NCBI GenBank assembly: GCA_937922815.1
Contig: CALAJP010000181.1
Coordinates: forward strand, 1 to 61,188
From: an uncultured Saprospiraceae bacterium
GTDB taxonomy: Bacteria > Bacteroidota > Bacteroidia > Chitinophagales > Saprospiraceae
Length of the DNA: 61,188 nt
Direction: 5' to 3'
Shown: in pieces, positions 44,377-53,521 of the stretch
Layout: each line of letters begins with the position of its first letter
How positions within the stretch are numbered: the stretch's first letter is position 1
The notes under the pieces: model-generated
The model's database searches: none
Seen by the model: only the letters and a program-made list of their open reading frames with translations
Told to the model about the DNA's origin: nothing
Program-made: the position numbers and the translations under genes

Positions 44377-45354
44377 TTAAAAATAAGAATCCAATATCTT
44401 TTTTTTATACGAATCTTTCCAATACTTTGAAAGGTTCCATCTCTTAAACACCTTTTCTGCTTTTTCCTCATCACTTCCTTGGTAATCGTAATATGTAGCA
44501 GCATCAAGCAATACTTGTAAAGGAATTAATCCAATCAATTCAGCTCCAGTGACTTCAAAATTATTGTTTTTGGCAAATTTTTCGATAAAAGTCCAAACTT
44601 CATGAACTTTAGTTTTTTCAATATCCGTAAAATTACAGGATATTTGATAAGTATCGAATGATTCCATCCACCAAGAAATAGCTTTGAGACAGGGAAACAT
44701 TCCTTTAATATTGTTTTTTTTGCTACCGCTAGTTCTGATTTTTGCGGCTAATTCGGATGCTATTTTTTTATTTTTAGTTGAAATATCAATATTAAACGCT
44801 ACTAAAATATTTCGGACTCCGATGACCGTCGCTCCTGTTTTTTCGTTCCATTGATGACCGAAATCAGGTTTCCACGTGGAACTTTGATTGATTCTGGTGA
44901 TAAGTTTTTGTTTTCCACCTCTCCTTATTTGCTCTAAAAAGGTGCGGTGGTTTTTAGTTTGTGATTTTTCATAAAGAAAAATAGGTATGTCTAATTCCTG
45001 ATTAACTTTTTTAGAAAACTCATTCACCAATACTATTAATTTTTCTTCACGAATACCTTTTATAGGAATAAATGGACAGACATCAACAGCACCAATATTG
45101 GGGTGGTCACTCCCATAATTTTGCATATTGATAAATTGAGTAGCCGTTTTGATTAAACTAAACGCTGCTTCGAAAATAGATTTTTCATTCCCAATAAAGC
45201 TAAAAACAGTTCTATTTACGTCATAACCGTTATCTATATGCATCAATTTAACATTATCGATAGCTCTAATTGCTTTCGAGCATTTTTCTATAATCTTTTT
45301 GTCCCTTCCTTCGCTAACATTTGCAACACATTCTATAACAACAGGTTGTAACAT
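44377..45354 (-). CDS. Glutamate formimidoyltransferase-like protein
   Basis: 325 residues of the formiminotransferase family (N-terminal and C-terminal subdomains): VIECVANVSEGRDKKIIEKCSKAI, then GYDVNRTVFSFIG and SDHPNIGAVDVCPFIPI, with GVRNILVAFNIDIST. In histidine degradation it moves a formimino group from formiminoglutamate to tetrahydrofolate. No other hut genes are adjacent, so it may act alone or in another folate reaction. The next gene upstream on the strand is a TIM-barrel lipoprotein 12 bp away. Confidence 0.88.
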   Translation of the reverse strand: MLQPVVIECVANVSEGRDKKIIEKCSKAIRAIDNVKLMHIDNGYDVNRTVFSFIGNEKSIFEAAFSLIKTATQFINMQNYGSDHPNIGAVDVCPFIPIKGIREEKLIVLVNEFSKKVNQELDIPIFLYEKSQTKNHRTFLEQIRRGGKQKLITRINQSSTWKPDFGHQWNEKTGATVIGVRNILVAFNIDISTKNKKIASELAAKIRTSGSKKNNIKGMFPCLKAISWWMESFDTYQISCNFTDIEKTKVHEVWTFIEKFAKNNNFEVTGAELIGLIPLQVLLDAATYYDYQGSDEEKAEKVFKRWNLSKYWKDSYKKKILDSYF

Positions 45355-45366
45355 ATTTATTCTAAG

Positions 45367-46272
45367 TTAAACTAAGTTTTTAGAAACGTAATTATAACTA
45401 ATAGATACGCTTTCTATAGGTTTGTGATTTTTGCATTGATCCTGTTCTACATAAAAGTGCTTCATACCTGATATTTTTTGCATTTCGAATATAGATTTAA
45501 AATCAATAATTCCATTTCCTACCTCAGTAAAAAAGCGTTCTTCTGTTTTGTCCATATCTTTTACATGCCATAAAGGGAATCTACCGGGGTTCTTTTCAAA
45601 AATTTCTTTAGCAGATTGCCCTGCAAACTGAACCCAATATAAATCCAATTCCATTTTTAGATGCTCTGGCGAAATGGAAAGTAATAAGTCGTAAGGTATT
45701 TTATTCTCTAATGCTATAAATTCGAAATCATGGTTATGATAAGCAAATTGAATATTGCTTTTTTTACAGGCAGCTCCACATTCATTAATTTTATCTACGA
45801 GTCTTTTATAGTCGTCAAGTTTGGTGCGTTCTTCTTCGACAAGGTATGCCAAAACCAAATATTCCATTCCGACTTCGGCACTATCATCAACCATTTTTTG
45901 AAAATCATTATACATCGTCCCTTTTCTATCAGGAGCTGTAAACCCTGTTCCACAGTGACCAGAAACCATTTTCAAACCGTTATCATCTAATACTTTTTTA
46001 AACTCTTTTGGTTCTATGCCATAAAACTTTCCTGTTTCATAGCCCGCAGCTTCAACACTATTATACCCGACTTTCGAAATAGCTTCTAGAGTAGCTATGG
46101 GATTTTCATTCATCATATCCCTGACGGTGTATAGTTGTATTCCAATTTCTGGGCTTGACAGATTTTCTGTTTGGGTATTCTTATTTACTTTTTCTTCGGC
46201 TTTTTGCTTGCAAGACAATAAAAAAGCTAAGCTAGCTAAGGATGTACTTTGAACAAATTTTCTTCTTTTCAT
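45367..46272 (-). CDS. Sugar-phosphate-isomerase/epimerase-like TIM-barrel lipoprotein
   Basis: 301 residues. The N-terminus MKRRKFVQSTSLASLAFLLSCKQK combines a twin-arginine-like RRKFVQ with a lipobox ending LLSC (Cys21), so it is exported and lipid-anchored. The body is an AP-endonuclease-2-like TIM barrel: GIQLYTVRDMM, VEAAGYETGKFYG, FAYHNHDFEF, ELDLYWVQFAG and WHVKDMDKTEERFFTEVGNGIIDF, with the metal ligands His/Glu/Asp in these blocks. Family members isomerise sugars. The substrate is unknown. Confidence 0.87.
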   Translation of the reverse strand: MKRRKFVQSTSLASLAFLLSCKQKAEEKVNKNTQTENLSSPEIGIQLYTVRDMMNENPIATLEAISKVGYNSVEAAGYETGKFYGIEPKEFKKVLDDNGLKMVSGHCGTGFTAPDRKGTMYNDFQKMVDDSAEVGMEYLVLAYLVEEERTKLDDYKRLVDKINECGAACKKSNIQFAYHNHDFEFIALENKIPYDLLLSISPEHLKMELDLYWVQFAGQSAKEIFEKNPGRFPLWHVKDMDKTEERFFTEVGNGIIDFKSIFEMQKISGMKHFYVEQDQCKNHKPIESVSISYNYVSKNLV

Positions 46273-46441
46273 TGGATATAGAATTTAATTTTATATCAAA
46301 ATACAATTTTTTTAGAAAAGAACCATACGATTTAAGTATTGAAAGTAGAATAGCTATTGCTCAAGGTAAGCAAAACGATTTCTCATTTTGAAAATAATTT
46401 TTTGATTCTGTTTGCAAAATGAATAAGTAAACTTATAAAAC

Positions 46442-46481
46442 AAACAAAGGGAGAATGAAATGAATCATTCTCCCTTTGTTT
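46442..46481 (-). terminator. 17-bp hairpin downstream of the ArsR-family gene
   Basis: Arms 46442-46458 and 46465-46481 pair perfectly around a six-base loop; the minus-strand RNA then runs TTTGTTTTATAAG. It lies about 50 bp after the stop of the ArsR-family gene and probably terminates it. Confidence 0.75.
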
Positions 46482-46530
46482 CTATGTGTAATCAAACTGT
46501 TTTTACAAACAATTTATAGATAACAATTAC

Positions 46531-46866
46531 TTATGAAGCTAGTTCTTCTACCAGTTTCGTAATTTGCTCCAACCTTTCTTTTACAATTGTGTAGTAAATA
46601 AATTTACCTTCGCGTTGTGTTTTAACAACACCTGCCTTTCTTAGGATTGCAAGGTGCTGAGAAGCAACAGATTGCTCCAATCTTAACTTGATATAAATAT
46701 CAGTTACAGTCATTAAACCATTCTCGTCAAGTAAATCAATAATACTTTGTCTAAGCGGGTGATTGACAGCTCTCAAAACTAATACTGCATTTTTCAATTC
46801 AGTATAGTTAAGTAAAATGTCAGAAGATCCTTTTTTCAGGATAATTGTATCGTTTTGCTTTCTCAT
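46531..46866 (-). CDS. ArsR-family winged-helix transcriptional regulator
   Basis: 111 residues from ATG 46866 (MRKQNDTIILKKG); an earlier TTG at 46887 is possible but less likely. The winged helix-turn-helix covers about residues 28-100: NHPLRQSIIDLLDENGLMTVTDIYIKLRLEQSVASQHLAILRKAGVVKTQREGKFIYYTI. No cysteine pair of the metal-sensing ArsR type is visible, so it probably senses something else. It stands alone with long gaps (about 260 bp) on both sides. Confidence 0.9.
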   Translation of the reverse strand: MRKQNDTIILKKGSSDILLNYTELKNAVLVLRAVNHPLRQSIIDLLDENGLMTVTDIYIKLRLEQSVASQHLAILRKAGVVKTQREGKFIYYTIVKERLEQITKLVEELAS

Positions 46867-47146
46867 AAATATGTTTTTTTGTGTCAAGTTTTAATAATTA
46901 TGGTGTGTGTCTAAAATTATACCAAAAAATAATTTATTGAATTTTTCTATCTGTTTTGTACTCCAAAAACAATCTTTTACATAATGTATAAATTTAAAAT
47001 TGATTGTTTTCATAATATAAGAACACATGTCAAAAAAAAATAGTTCCACATTTTAACAATAAATGTGATTTAATAATAATAATACCAAAACCGTTCCATC
47101 TTATCATTGTCTAATAAAAATGTTTCATTTAAAACCCAAATTTTTC

Positions 47147-47839
47147 TTATAATTTAGGTTTAGCTTGCGTTATATTTGGTTTTTTAAGGTAAAAAGGTGA
47201 AAAACTAACAATATTTTCAAATTCGTTATTATTAAATTTTTCAAAAGCAAGATTACATAACAACTCCGCAGAACATTTTTTCTCTATTGTTATATAATGG
47301 GGATGGTCAATGAGTGAAGATGTTTTTGTTGCTCCGTTGCCGATTGCCCACACAACACCTCCCTGATTTAGGTATTCGGCAAAGGTACTCTCATTTATTA
47401 TAATATTAAACTTTTCTTTAATTAATCTTTTTTTATAATATATACTCGAATAAACCTCCATTCGCCTAGCGTCAATCATAGGAATAACATAATCACCAAC
47501 CTTCTCCAAACGGTGAGCATAGTCCGCCAATCCCTCAAGGTTAGAAATAGAAATTAAAGGAATTGACAATGAAAAACAAATACCTTTGGCACATGCTGCT
47601 GCAACTCTTAAGCCTGTATAACTTCCTGGTCCACCTGACAAAACAACAGCACTGATTTCAGTCATACTCACACCGACTTCTTCTATTAATTGTTTAATGA
47701 ATTGGTGAACGACTTCTATGTGGTTTGGAATATCCGTTGATTCCTTAGCTGATAATAATTTACGACCTTTAGAAATTCCAATTGAACATATTTCTGTAGA
47801 TGTTTCTAATATTAAAAATATAGGTTCTTTTGATTTCAT
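47147..47839 (-). CDS. tsaB: tRNA threonylcarbamoyladenosine biosynthesis protein TsaB
   Basis: 230 residues. TsaB is a non-catalytic partner of TsaD in making t6A at position 37 of ANN-decoding tRNAs. It shows the ASKHA start LILETSTEICSIGISKG (about 7-24), the block ISAVVLSGGPGSYTGLRVAAACAKGICF (about 63-90) and IPMIDARRMEVYSSIY. The length is typical. The tsaD and tsaE genes are not in the window. Confidence 0.94.
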   Translation of the reverse strand: MKSKEPIFLILETSTEICSIGISKGRKLLSAKESTDIPNHIEVVHQFIKQLIEEVGVSMTEISAVVLSGGPGSYTGLRVAAACAKGICFSLSIPLISISNLEGLADYAHRLEKVGDYVIPMIDARRMEVYSSIYYKKRLIKEKFNIIINESTFAEYLNQGGVVWAIGNGATKTSSLIDHPHYITIEKKCSAELLCNLAFEKFNNNEFENIVSFSPFYLKKPNITQAKPKL

Positions 47840-48046
47840 CTTGACTTATAAGAATTATAAATATTTAAAGTATTGAAGAACAAGATACAAATTGTTCAGT
47901 ATCTAAATAAAATATATAGAAGTTAAACATTTCAAGATTATATTGTTTTCTTCTTCTATAAAACAACATTTCTTTTGTTGTCTTTTATGTTTAGGTTTCT
48001 AGCTTTCTATTTTTTATATTTAGACTCCAGAAAACTCACCAAAGCT

Positions 48047-48727
48047 ATGAAAGGAAAAATACTCGATTGGAACGAAGAAGACCGACCTCGTGAACGATTA
48101 AAAAATAATGGGGCAGAGGCATTAAAAAATTCAGAACTATTAGCCATTTTATTAGGAAGTGGAACGAAGGAACTTTCGGTTGTTGAACTTGCTGACGAAA
48201 TTTTAAGTCATTTCAACCATGATTTAGAAAGATTAGGGAGGGCGAGTATTGCCGAACTATGTACGTTCAAAGGAATTGGCCCCGCCAAATCTATTACCCT
48301 TTCAGCAGCAATGGAGTTCGGAAGGCGAAGAAATACCTTTCAAACCAAACGCATTAGCATCAAAAGTTCCCATTCTGTCTACCAAATTATGGGGGCGAAA
48401 CTCCGAGATTTACAACACGAAGAGTTTTATGTTCTCTACCTAAACAAAGCGAATCAAGTTATTGAACAAAAATGTATTAGCAAAGGTGGTGTTTCGGGAA
48501 CGGTGGTAGATGTTCGTTTAATTCTCAAACCTGCCATTTTGTTAACAGCTTCGAGTGCAATATTAGTACACAATCATCCAAGTGGAAATAATAAACCCAG
48601 TCAAGCAGATAAAACGATTACTCAAAAAGTAAAAGAGGCTGCCAAATTCATTGATGTTACCATTCTGGATCATATAATCATAGCAGGAAACCAATATTTT
48701 AGTTTTGCCGATGAAGGAATTTTATAA
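48047..48727 (+). CDS. radC: RadC family JAB/MPN protein
   Basis: I start at ATG 48047 (226 residues, MKGKILDWNEEDRPRERL). The longer frame from 47975 begins with an unlikely aromatic stretch. An N-terminal helix-hairpin-helix region (NSELLAILLGSGTKELSVVELA and FKGIGPAKSITL) is followed by the JAMM metalloprotease-like domain with the zinc motif LVHNHPSGNNKPSQAD. The family was once linked to DNA repair, but the function is uncertain. Confidence 0.92.
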   Translation: MKGKILDWNEEDRPRERLKNNGAEALKNSELLAILLGSGTKELSVVELADEILSHFNHDLERLGRASIAELCTFKGIGPAKSITLSAAMEFGRRRNTFQTKRISIKSSHSVYQIMGAKLRDLQHEEFYVLYLNKANQVIEQKCISKGGVSGTVVDVRLILKPAILLTASSAILVHNHPSGNNKPSQADKTITQKVKEAAKFIDVTILDHIIIAGNQYFSFADEGIL

Positions 48728-48808
48728 AAACTGCCTATTTCAAGACAAAAAAAGATACCTTTAATTGTAGAAACGAAAAGGTATTTTTTAAATCAAAAAC
48801 CAAAAATA

Positions 48809-49711
48809 TTGGCAACATCACAAGACGCAAATCCAACCTACAAAGATTGGCTAACAATGATCGCCCTTGCATTGATATGGGGTTGTTCATTTATTCTAAT
48901 CAAAAAAGGCTTAGTTGCATTAGAGCCTACTCAAGTAGCAGCTCTAAGGATGTCTTCTGCGGGTTTAGTATGTTTACCTTTTTTCTTTTATTACCTAAAG
49001 CACGTACCAAAAAATAAGAGAATATTAGTTTATTTGACCTGTGGGTTTTCTTCTGTTTTTCCTGCCTTTTTGTTTTCTACTGCTCAAACCCATATTGACT
49101 CAGGTGTTACGGGAGCATTAAATACACTTTCTCCTATTTGGACTTTGATTTTAGCGGTATTATTCTTCAAACTAAAAGGCAATAAATTCATCTATATCGG
49201 GACTTTTTTGGCATTTGCAGGAGCATTAGTTTTGGTTTCTGCCAAAGGTGTCGATGTGTTTTCAGCCAATATATTTTATGCAGGACTTATTATTTTGGCT
49301 ACCTTTTGTTATGGTTTAACAGGGAATATTGTAAAAATTAACTTGGCAGGCATTAAACCCATTAGTATTAGTGTAGCAGGCTATGGTTTTTGGACAATAC
49401 CGAGTTTATTGTTTTTATTTTTTGGGACTGATTTTGTTTCCGATTTAGAAACAGAACCTTTGATTTGGCAAAGTATAGGAGCAGTAGCAGCGTTAGGAAT
49501 CGTTTCCACGGCTATTTGTAGCTTTATATTCTTTATTTTGATTCAACGTACCAATGCTGTTTTTGCATCTAATGTGGCTTATATCATGCCTTTCATTGCT
49601 TTGTTGTTTGGTATTTATGATGGCGAACCAATTTTATTTTTTCATTGGATAGGAATGGGATTAATTATTTTAGGGTTGTTTGTTTCGAATCGAAAGAAAC
49701 AGAAATCATGA
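48809..49711 (+). CDS. EamA-family (DMT) transporter
   Basis: 300 residues with ten predicted transmembrane helices in two EamA repeats: LTMIALALIWGCSFILIKKGLVALEPTQVAALR starts the first, and ILATFCYGLTGNIVKINLAG starts the second. The start is TTG 48809; ATG 48857 would cut into helix one. The family exports amino acids or other metabolites; the substrate is unknown. Its end overlaps the convergent PnuC-like gene by six bases. Confidence 0.88.
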   Translation: MATSQDANPTYKDWLTMIALALIWGCSFILIKKGLVALEPTQVAALRMSSAGLVCLPFFFYYLKHVPKNKRILVYLTCGFSSVFPAFLFSTAQTHIDSGVTGALNTLSPIWTLILAVLFFKLKGNKFIYIGTFLAFAGALVLVSAKGVDVFSANIFYAGLIILATFCYGLTGNIVKINLAGIKPISISVAGYGFWTIPSLLFLFFGTDFVSDLETEPLIWQSIGAVAALGIVSTAICSFIFFILIQRTNAVFASNVAYIMPFIALLFGIYDGEPILFFHWIGMGLIILGLFVSNRKKQKS

Positions 49712-50491
49712 TTCTATTTTTTTAGAATCTTTGTTGATTTTCCAATCGAAATATGTAATAACTGCATTAAAAATATAGAAAATATACTTTCCTACATTCG
49801 CATAATTTTGTTGAATGGTATTTTTAACTAGCTGAACAATATTATAAATCAACCAATTCACCCAAGTATCTTGATATTTGAATGCTGAAGCTAAATTGGC
49901 TGCCAAACTGATACTAAATGTAATGGCAATTGTATGAAATAACCATTTTATTTTTTCAATTTCATACCAACCCGCTTCCGAAAATAAGTGAAACCCTAGC
50001 CACGTAAATAAATATCCGACTAATCCACCGATTACAAATAAAGCGTAATATTTATAATCCTTTTGTTTAACTTTTTCACCATTTTTCCACTTAATAGTAG
50101 CAAATATGGAGATAAAAAAGGTAATAGGGTAAGTAATAATTGCTGATTTGTTTCCCAAAGCATAATCAATCAAACACACACAAACCGTTGTTCCTATTCC
50201 AATAAAATTTCCAAGGTTATCCTGTTTCGCAATAAAACGAGTGGATAGCATCGAAAAACAAGCTACAATAATAGAAAAAAGTCCCAAAGGAAACCCTCCA
50301 TCAGAAACGATTCCAGCCCACTGGTCGAAAGGAATATTAAATTGTGCCTCCCACTTATAGAAAAACGTTTCATGAAAACCTTTCACGAAACTTACGGTAA
50401 GAATAATTGCCACCGCAATTATATCCAAGTATTTGCTGTGGACTATTTTTCTCAGCCTAGGGTTAGCAACTTGGTGGTTTTCGTTTTTCAT
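49706..50491 (-). CDS. PnuC-like nicotinamide riboside/ribosyl-vitamin transporter
   Basis: 261 residues with about seven transmembrane segments and a basic cytoplasmic N-terminus. The closing block TWVNWLIYNIVQLVKNTIQQNYANVGKYIFYIFNAVITYFDWKIN resembles the PnuC signature, where Trp and Asn line the substrate site; NFIGIGTTVCVCLIDYALGNKSAIITYPITFF fits the early helices. PnuC proteins take up nicotinamide riboside or thiamine by facilitated diffusion. No riboswitch was found upstream. The assignment is by motif similarity only. Confidence 0.65.
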   Translation of the reverse strand: MKNENHQVANPRLRKIVHSKYLDIIAVAIILTVSFVKGFHETFFYKWEAQFNIPFDQWAGIVSDGGFPLGLFSIIVACFSMLSTRFIAKQDNLGNFIGIGTTVCVCLIDYALGNKSAIITYPITFFISIFATIKWKNGEKVKQKDYKYYALFVIGGLVGYLFTWLGFHLFSEAGWYEIEKIKWLFHTIAITFSISLAANLASAFKYQDTWVNWLIYNIVQLVKNTIQQNYANVGKYIFYIFNAVITYFDWKINKDSKKIES

Positions 50492-50513
50492 TTTTTATGC
50501 TTTGAACATCAAT

Positions 50514-50672
50514 TTATTGTAACCAAAGTTGAATATAATCATACCAATATCTAAAATTCTTGAGCACTAAAATAAATATTGCTATGCCCAAAAATATAAG
50601 AATCAAACGAATTATCCTCGAATGGTCTTGATATTTTTCCCTTCTACTTTTATAGACTTTTCTCTTTTTCAA
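50514..50672 (-). CDS. 52-residue single-pass membrane protein
   Basis: A TTG-start frame on the minus strand encodes MKKRKVYKSRREKYQ (very basic), then DHSRIIR, then a hydrophobic helix LILIFLGIAIFILVL (about residues 23-37), then an aromatic tail KNFRYWYDYIQLWLQ. The basic head and aromatic tail favour a cytoplasmic N-terminus and one membrane span. It fills the gap between the reductase gene (upstream) and the PnuC-like gene (downstream) on the same strand. I do not recognise a family. Confidence 0.6.
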   Translation of the reverse strand: MKKRKVYKSRREKYQDHSRIIRLILIFLGIAIFILVLKNFRYWYDYIQLWLQ

Positions 50673-50683
50673 TGAAAATCAAT

Positions 50684-51787
50684 TTAAGCATCAAAATTAA
50701 TAACTACTTTATCACTTGTTGGACGACACTGGCAAGTCAAGACAAAGCCTTCAGCAATTTCACTTTCGTCCAATGCTATTGCATTATCCATAGTCGTTGT
50801 TCCTTCCGTAACTTTTGCGATACATGAAGTACAAACACCAGAATAACAAGAATAGGGTGGATTTTGACCATCTTTTAATAAGTGGTCTAACACCAAGTCC
50901 TTTTGAGACATAGTTGTAGTTTTTGTCTCTCCATCAATGGTCACCACTAATTCCGTTAGCCCATTTCCTACGCTATTCGAGGATTGTTTTTTCGGTTCAT
51001 CAATAACAAATAATTCTGTGTGAATTTTACTAGAATCAATCCCCTTATTTTTCAAATAAGTCTTAGTTGTATTCATCAAACCACTAGGCCCACACATATA
51101 ACATTCTATTTCAGTATGAATAGCAGGCGATTCATCAAATAATAAATCCAGTTTTTTAGCATCAATTCTACCTTCTAAACCGTCCCATTCGCTAATGGCA
51201 GACTTAAAGAACCCACGCAAACCTTTTTCTTTCTTTTTAACAGGTCTAGAAAGTACATTTACTACCTTTAACTGTCCTGCATATTTACTTTGCAAATTCT
51301 CTAATATAGAATGGAAAATAATAGAGTCCTTGTTTCTGTTGGCATAAAAAAGGTTGATATTACTCTGTGGCTCTTCCTCCAAAACAGTTTTCACCATAGA
51401 CATAATTGGTGTGATACCACTACCACCAGCAACCATATAGTAAGTCTTTCGAGCATCCACATCAGGCAATAACACAAAACGACCTTGTGGAGCCATAACC
51501 TCAATTTTGTCACCTACTTTTGCTGTATCATTCAATAAATTTGAAACTAAACCTTTTTCGACTCTTTTTACAGTAACACAAATAGGAAACTCATTAGGTT
51601 TAGAACTAATAGAGTACGAACGAAGTTGGTCAGTACCTTTTGCATTTACCTTTAAGGTTAAATATTGACCTGGTTTGAACGTAAACGTTTTCTGCAGATC
51701 TACAGGAATGTCAAAACCTATTGTTAATGTATCTTCTGTTTCTTTTGTTACAGAACTTACTTGTAAGGGATAAAAAGTATTAGCCAT
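50684..51787 (-). CDS. PaaE-like flavin/2Fe-2S reductase
   Basis: 367 residues. The FNR module (about 1-240) has the FAD-binding RSYSISS (56-62) and the NAD(P)-binding GGSGITP (121-127). A plant-type ferredoxin domain follows (about 275-367) with the cluster cysteines at 314, 319, 322 and 352 (CX4CX2CX29C). It would pass electrons from NAD(P)H to an oxygenase or desaturase. It resembles PaaE of phenylacetyl-CoA epoxidase, but no paaABCD genes are here; a link to the acyl-ACP desaturase is a speculation. Confidence 0.9.
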   Translation of the reverse strand: MANTFYPLQVSSVTKETEDTLTIGFDIPVDLQKTFTFKPGQYLTLKVNAKGTDQLRSYSISSKPNEFPICVTVKRVEKGLVSNLLNDTAKVGDKIEVMAPQGRFVLLPDVDARKTYYMVAGGSGITPIMSMVKTVLEEEPQSNINLFYANRNKDSIIFHSILENLQSKYAGQLKVVNVLSRPVKKKEKGLRGFFKSAISEWDGLEGRIDAKKLDLLFDESPAIHTEIECYMCGPSGLMNTTKTYLKNKGIDSSKIHTELFVIDEPKKQSSNSVGNGLTELVVTIDGETKTTTMSQKDLVLDHLLKDGQNPPYSCYSGVCTSCIAKVTEGTTTMDNAIALDESEIAEGFVLTCQCRPTSDKVVINFDA

Positions 51788-51919
51788 TATTTCAGTTTGG
51801 TTTAAATTTATTGGACAAATATATGCTTATTCAGTCTTAGTTTGAAATAGTTATTCTAACAACTTCACAACATATTGGTTCTTTATTATTTAAATTTAGT
51901 GGAATATCCTTCATATTTA

Positions 51920-51951
51920 TTGTTTTATTATTTTTTTTGGCAATATATTTG
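51920..51951 (+). promoter_or_regulatory. Bacteroidota-type promoter upstream of the rsmE leader
   Basis: TTG at 51920-51922 and TATATTTG at 51944-51951 are 21 bp apart, close to the consensus arrangement. Transcription would begin near 51958. Confidence 0.6.
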
Positions 51952-51957
51952 AAGTAT

Positions 51958-52048
51958 GTAGGGAGAATGATGATAAATGAGAAAATATCTAGAACGACGT
52001 TCACCCTGCCTCGGTAAGATTGTTAATCTTACTGGGGAATTTTTTTTT
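51958..52048 (+). ncRNA. Candidate small RNA or attenuated rsmE leader
   Basis: About 90 nt lie between a good promoter and a strong intrinsic terminator, with no coding frame of note. GTAGGG (51958-51963) can pair with CCCTGC (52004-52009), enclosing a small GAAC/GTTC hairpin. The GTG start of rsmE lies 20 nt past the T-tract, so this is either a free-standing sRNA or a premature-termination leader controlling rsmE. Confidence 0.5.
52009..52048 (+). terminator. Strong Rho-independent terminator before rsmE
   Basis: Arms 52009-52021 and 52025-52037 form a 13-bp stem (two G-T wobbles) around the loop GTT, followed by AA and nine T's (52040-52048). No protein-coding gene on the plus strand precedes it in the gap. 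Confidence 0.85.
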
Positions 52049-52067
52049 AGGACATAATGTAATTCTA

Positions 52068-52766
52068 GTGTATCATTTTTACCTCCCCAATATTTCCAAT
52101 AAATCTGTTGAATTATCTACTGAACAAGCCAAACACTGCCTTGTTTTAAGAAAAAAAGTAGGCGATATTATCCATTTTACAGATGGAAAAGGCTCATTTT
52201 ATGAAGCAGAGTTGGTAGACTTAACTAAACGAGGAGGAATAGGAAATGTTATTTCTGAACGAACGGTTAGTGCTGATGAGTACGAACTCCATATTGCCGT
52301 TGCTGCTACTAAGAATAATGACCGTTTAGAAACTTTCATTGAAAAGGCGACTGAAATAGGAATTCACCATATTCACCCCATCCAATGTGACCGTTCCGAA
52401 CGAAAAAAAATACGCCTAGATAGATTAGAAAGAATAGCCATTGCAGCTATGAAACAATCTCTCCAAGCCTTTTTACCAACCATTCATCCGATGGTTTCAT
52501 TCTCCGATTTTATGAAAATTGAAAAAAAAGGAAGTCTTTTGGTAGCATTTTGTGATGAAGAACGTACACAAAGTCTAACAAAATACGTTTTAAAACCTGA
52601 GATATGGATATTAATTGGCCCTGAAGGAGATTTTTCAGAAAATGAAATTAAACAATCCTTCGATGCAGGGTTCAAACCTATCTCTTTAGGTCCTAATCGA
52701 CTTCGTACCGAAACTGCGGCTATTCAATCAGCCAGTTGGGTTCGACATTTTTTTGAAAACCAATAG
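52068..52766 (+). CDS. rsmE: 16S rRNA (uracil(1498)-N3)-methyltransferase
   Basis: RsmE uses S-adenosylmethionine to methylate U1498 of 16S rRNA. I start at GTG 52068 (232 residues, VYHFYLPNISNKSVEL), since the longer frame from 52020 runs through the upstream terminator. The PUA-like N-terminus (SKEQAKHCLVLRKKVGD-type block) is followed by the SPOUT knot with WILIGPEGDFSENEI and LGPNRLRTETAAI. The DUF4159 gene follows 10 bp later, an arrangement seen in other Bacteroidota. Confidence 0.93.
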   Translation: MYHFYLPNISNKSVELSTEQAKHCLVLRKKVGDIIHFTDGKGSFYEAELVDLTKRGGIGNVISERTVSADEYELHIAVAATKNNDRLETFIEKATEIGIHHIHPIQCDRSERKKIRLDRLERIAIAAMKQSLQAFLPTIHPMVSFSDFMKIEKKGSLLVAFCDEERTQSLTKYVLKPEIWILIGPEGDFSENEIKQSFDAGFKPISLGPNRLRTETAAIQSASWVRHFFENQ

Positions 52767-52776
52767 CTACTTTTTA

Positions 52777-53436
52777 ATGAAAAACATTCTATTTTCTTTA
52801 CTTATCGTTCTTACGTTCTCTGTTTCTAATACATTTGCTCAATCCGATATGAAATTGGGGTTGTTAAAATATAATGGGGGAGGAGATTGGTATTCTAACC
52901 CGACTGCCTTACCTAATTTGGCTAAATTTTGTAACACCTATTTGAAAACAAAACTCAATCCGAGTTATGAAACAGTTGAAGTAGGAAGTGCTGATATTTT
53001 TGAATTGCCTTTTCTTTATATGACGGGACACGGAAATGTTGTTTTTTCAGACCAAGAAGCTAAAAACCTTAGACAATATTTACTTGGTGGTGGCTTTCTT
53101 CATATTGATGATAATTATGGTATGGACCCTTTTGTTCGCTCTGCCATGAAAAAGGTTTTTCCTGAATTAGAATTTATTGAATTACCTCCTAATCACCCTG
53201 TTTATAATACTCATTTCGAATTCCCGAACGGCATTCCAAAAATTCATAAACACGACAACAAACCTGCCGAAGGTTTAGCCCTAATTTGGGAAGATAAATT
53301 GATATGTTTCTATTCTTACGAATCTGATTTAGGAAACGGTTGGGAAAATCAAGAAGTACATAATGACCCTCCAGAAGTCCGTACTCAAGCCTTAAAAATG
53401 GGTGCTAATTTGGTTAAATATGCTTTTGAGAGGTAG
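52777..53436 (+). CDS. DUF4159 domain secreted protein
   Basis: 219 residues from ATG 52777 (MKNILFSLLIVLTFSVSNTFAQ, signal peptide). The mature domain is DUF4159: MKLGLLKYNGGGDWYSNPTALPNLAKFCNTYL, MTGHGNVVFSDQEAKNLRQYLLGGGFLHIDDNYGMDPFVR and PNHPVYN. It folds like a glutamine-amidotransferase-type Rossmann domain and is periplasmic here. Its function is unknown. Likely cotranscribed with rsmE. Confidence 0.88.
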   Translation: MKNILFSLLIVLTFSVSNTFAQSDMKLGLLKYNGGGDWYSNPTALPNLAKFCNTYLKTKLNPSYETVEVGSADIFELPFLYMTGHGNVVFSDQEAKNLRQYLLGGGFLHIDDNYGMDPFVRSAMKKVFPELEFIELPPNHPVYNTHFEFPNGIPKIHKHDNKPAEGLALIWEDKLICFYSYESDLGNGWENQEVHNDPPEVRTQALKMGANLVKYAFER

Positions 53437-53521
53437 TTTATCAATTTTGATGTCCCCAAAACTTTAAATCAATATTGTTGTTTATGGATTGTCTTTTAGT
53501 TTCAAAACAACTTTGATATTT

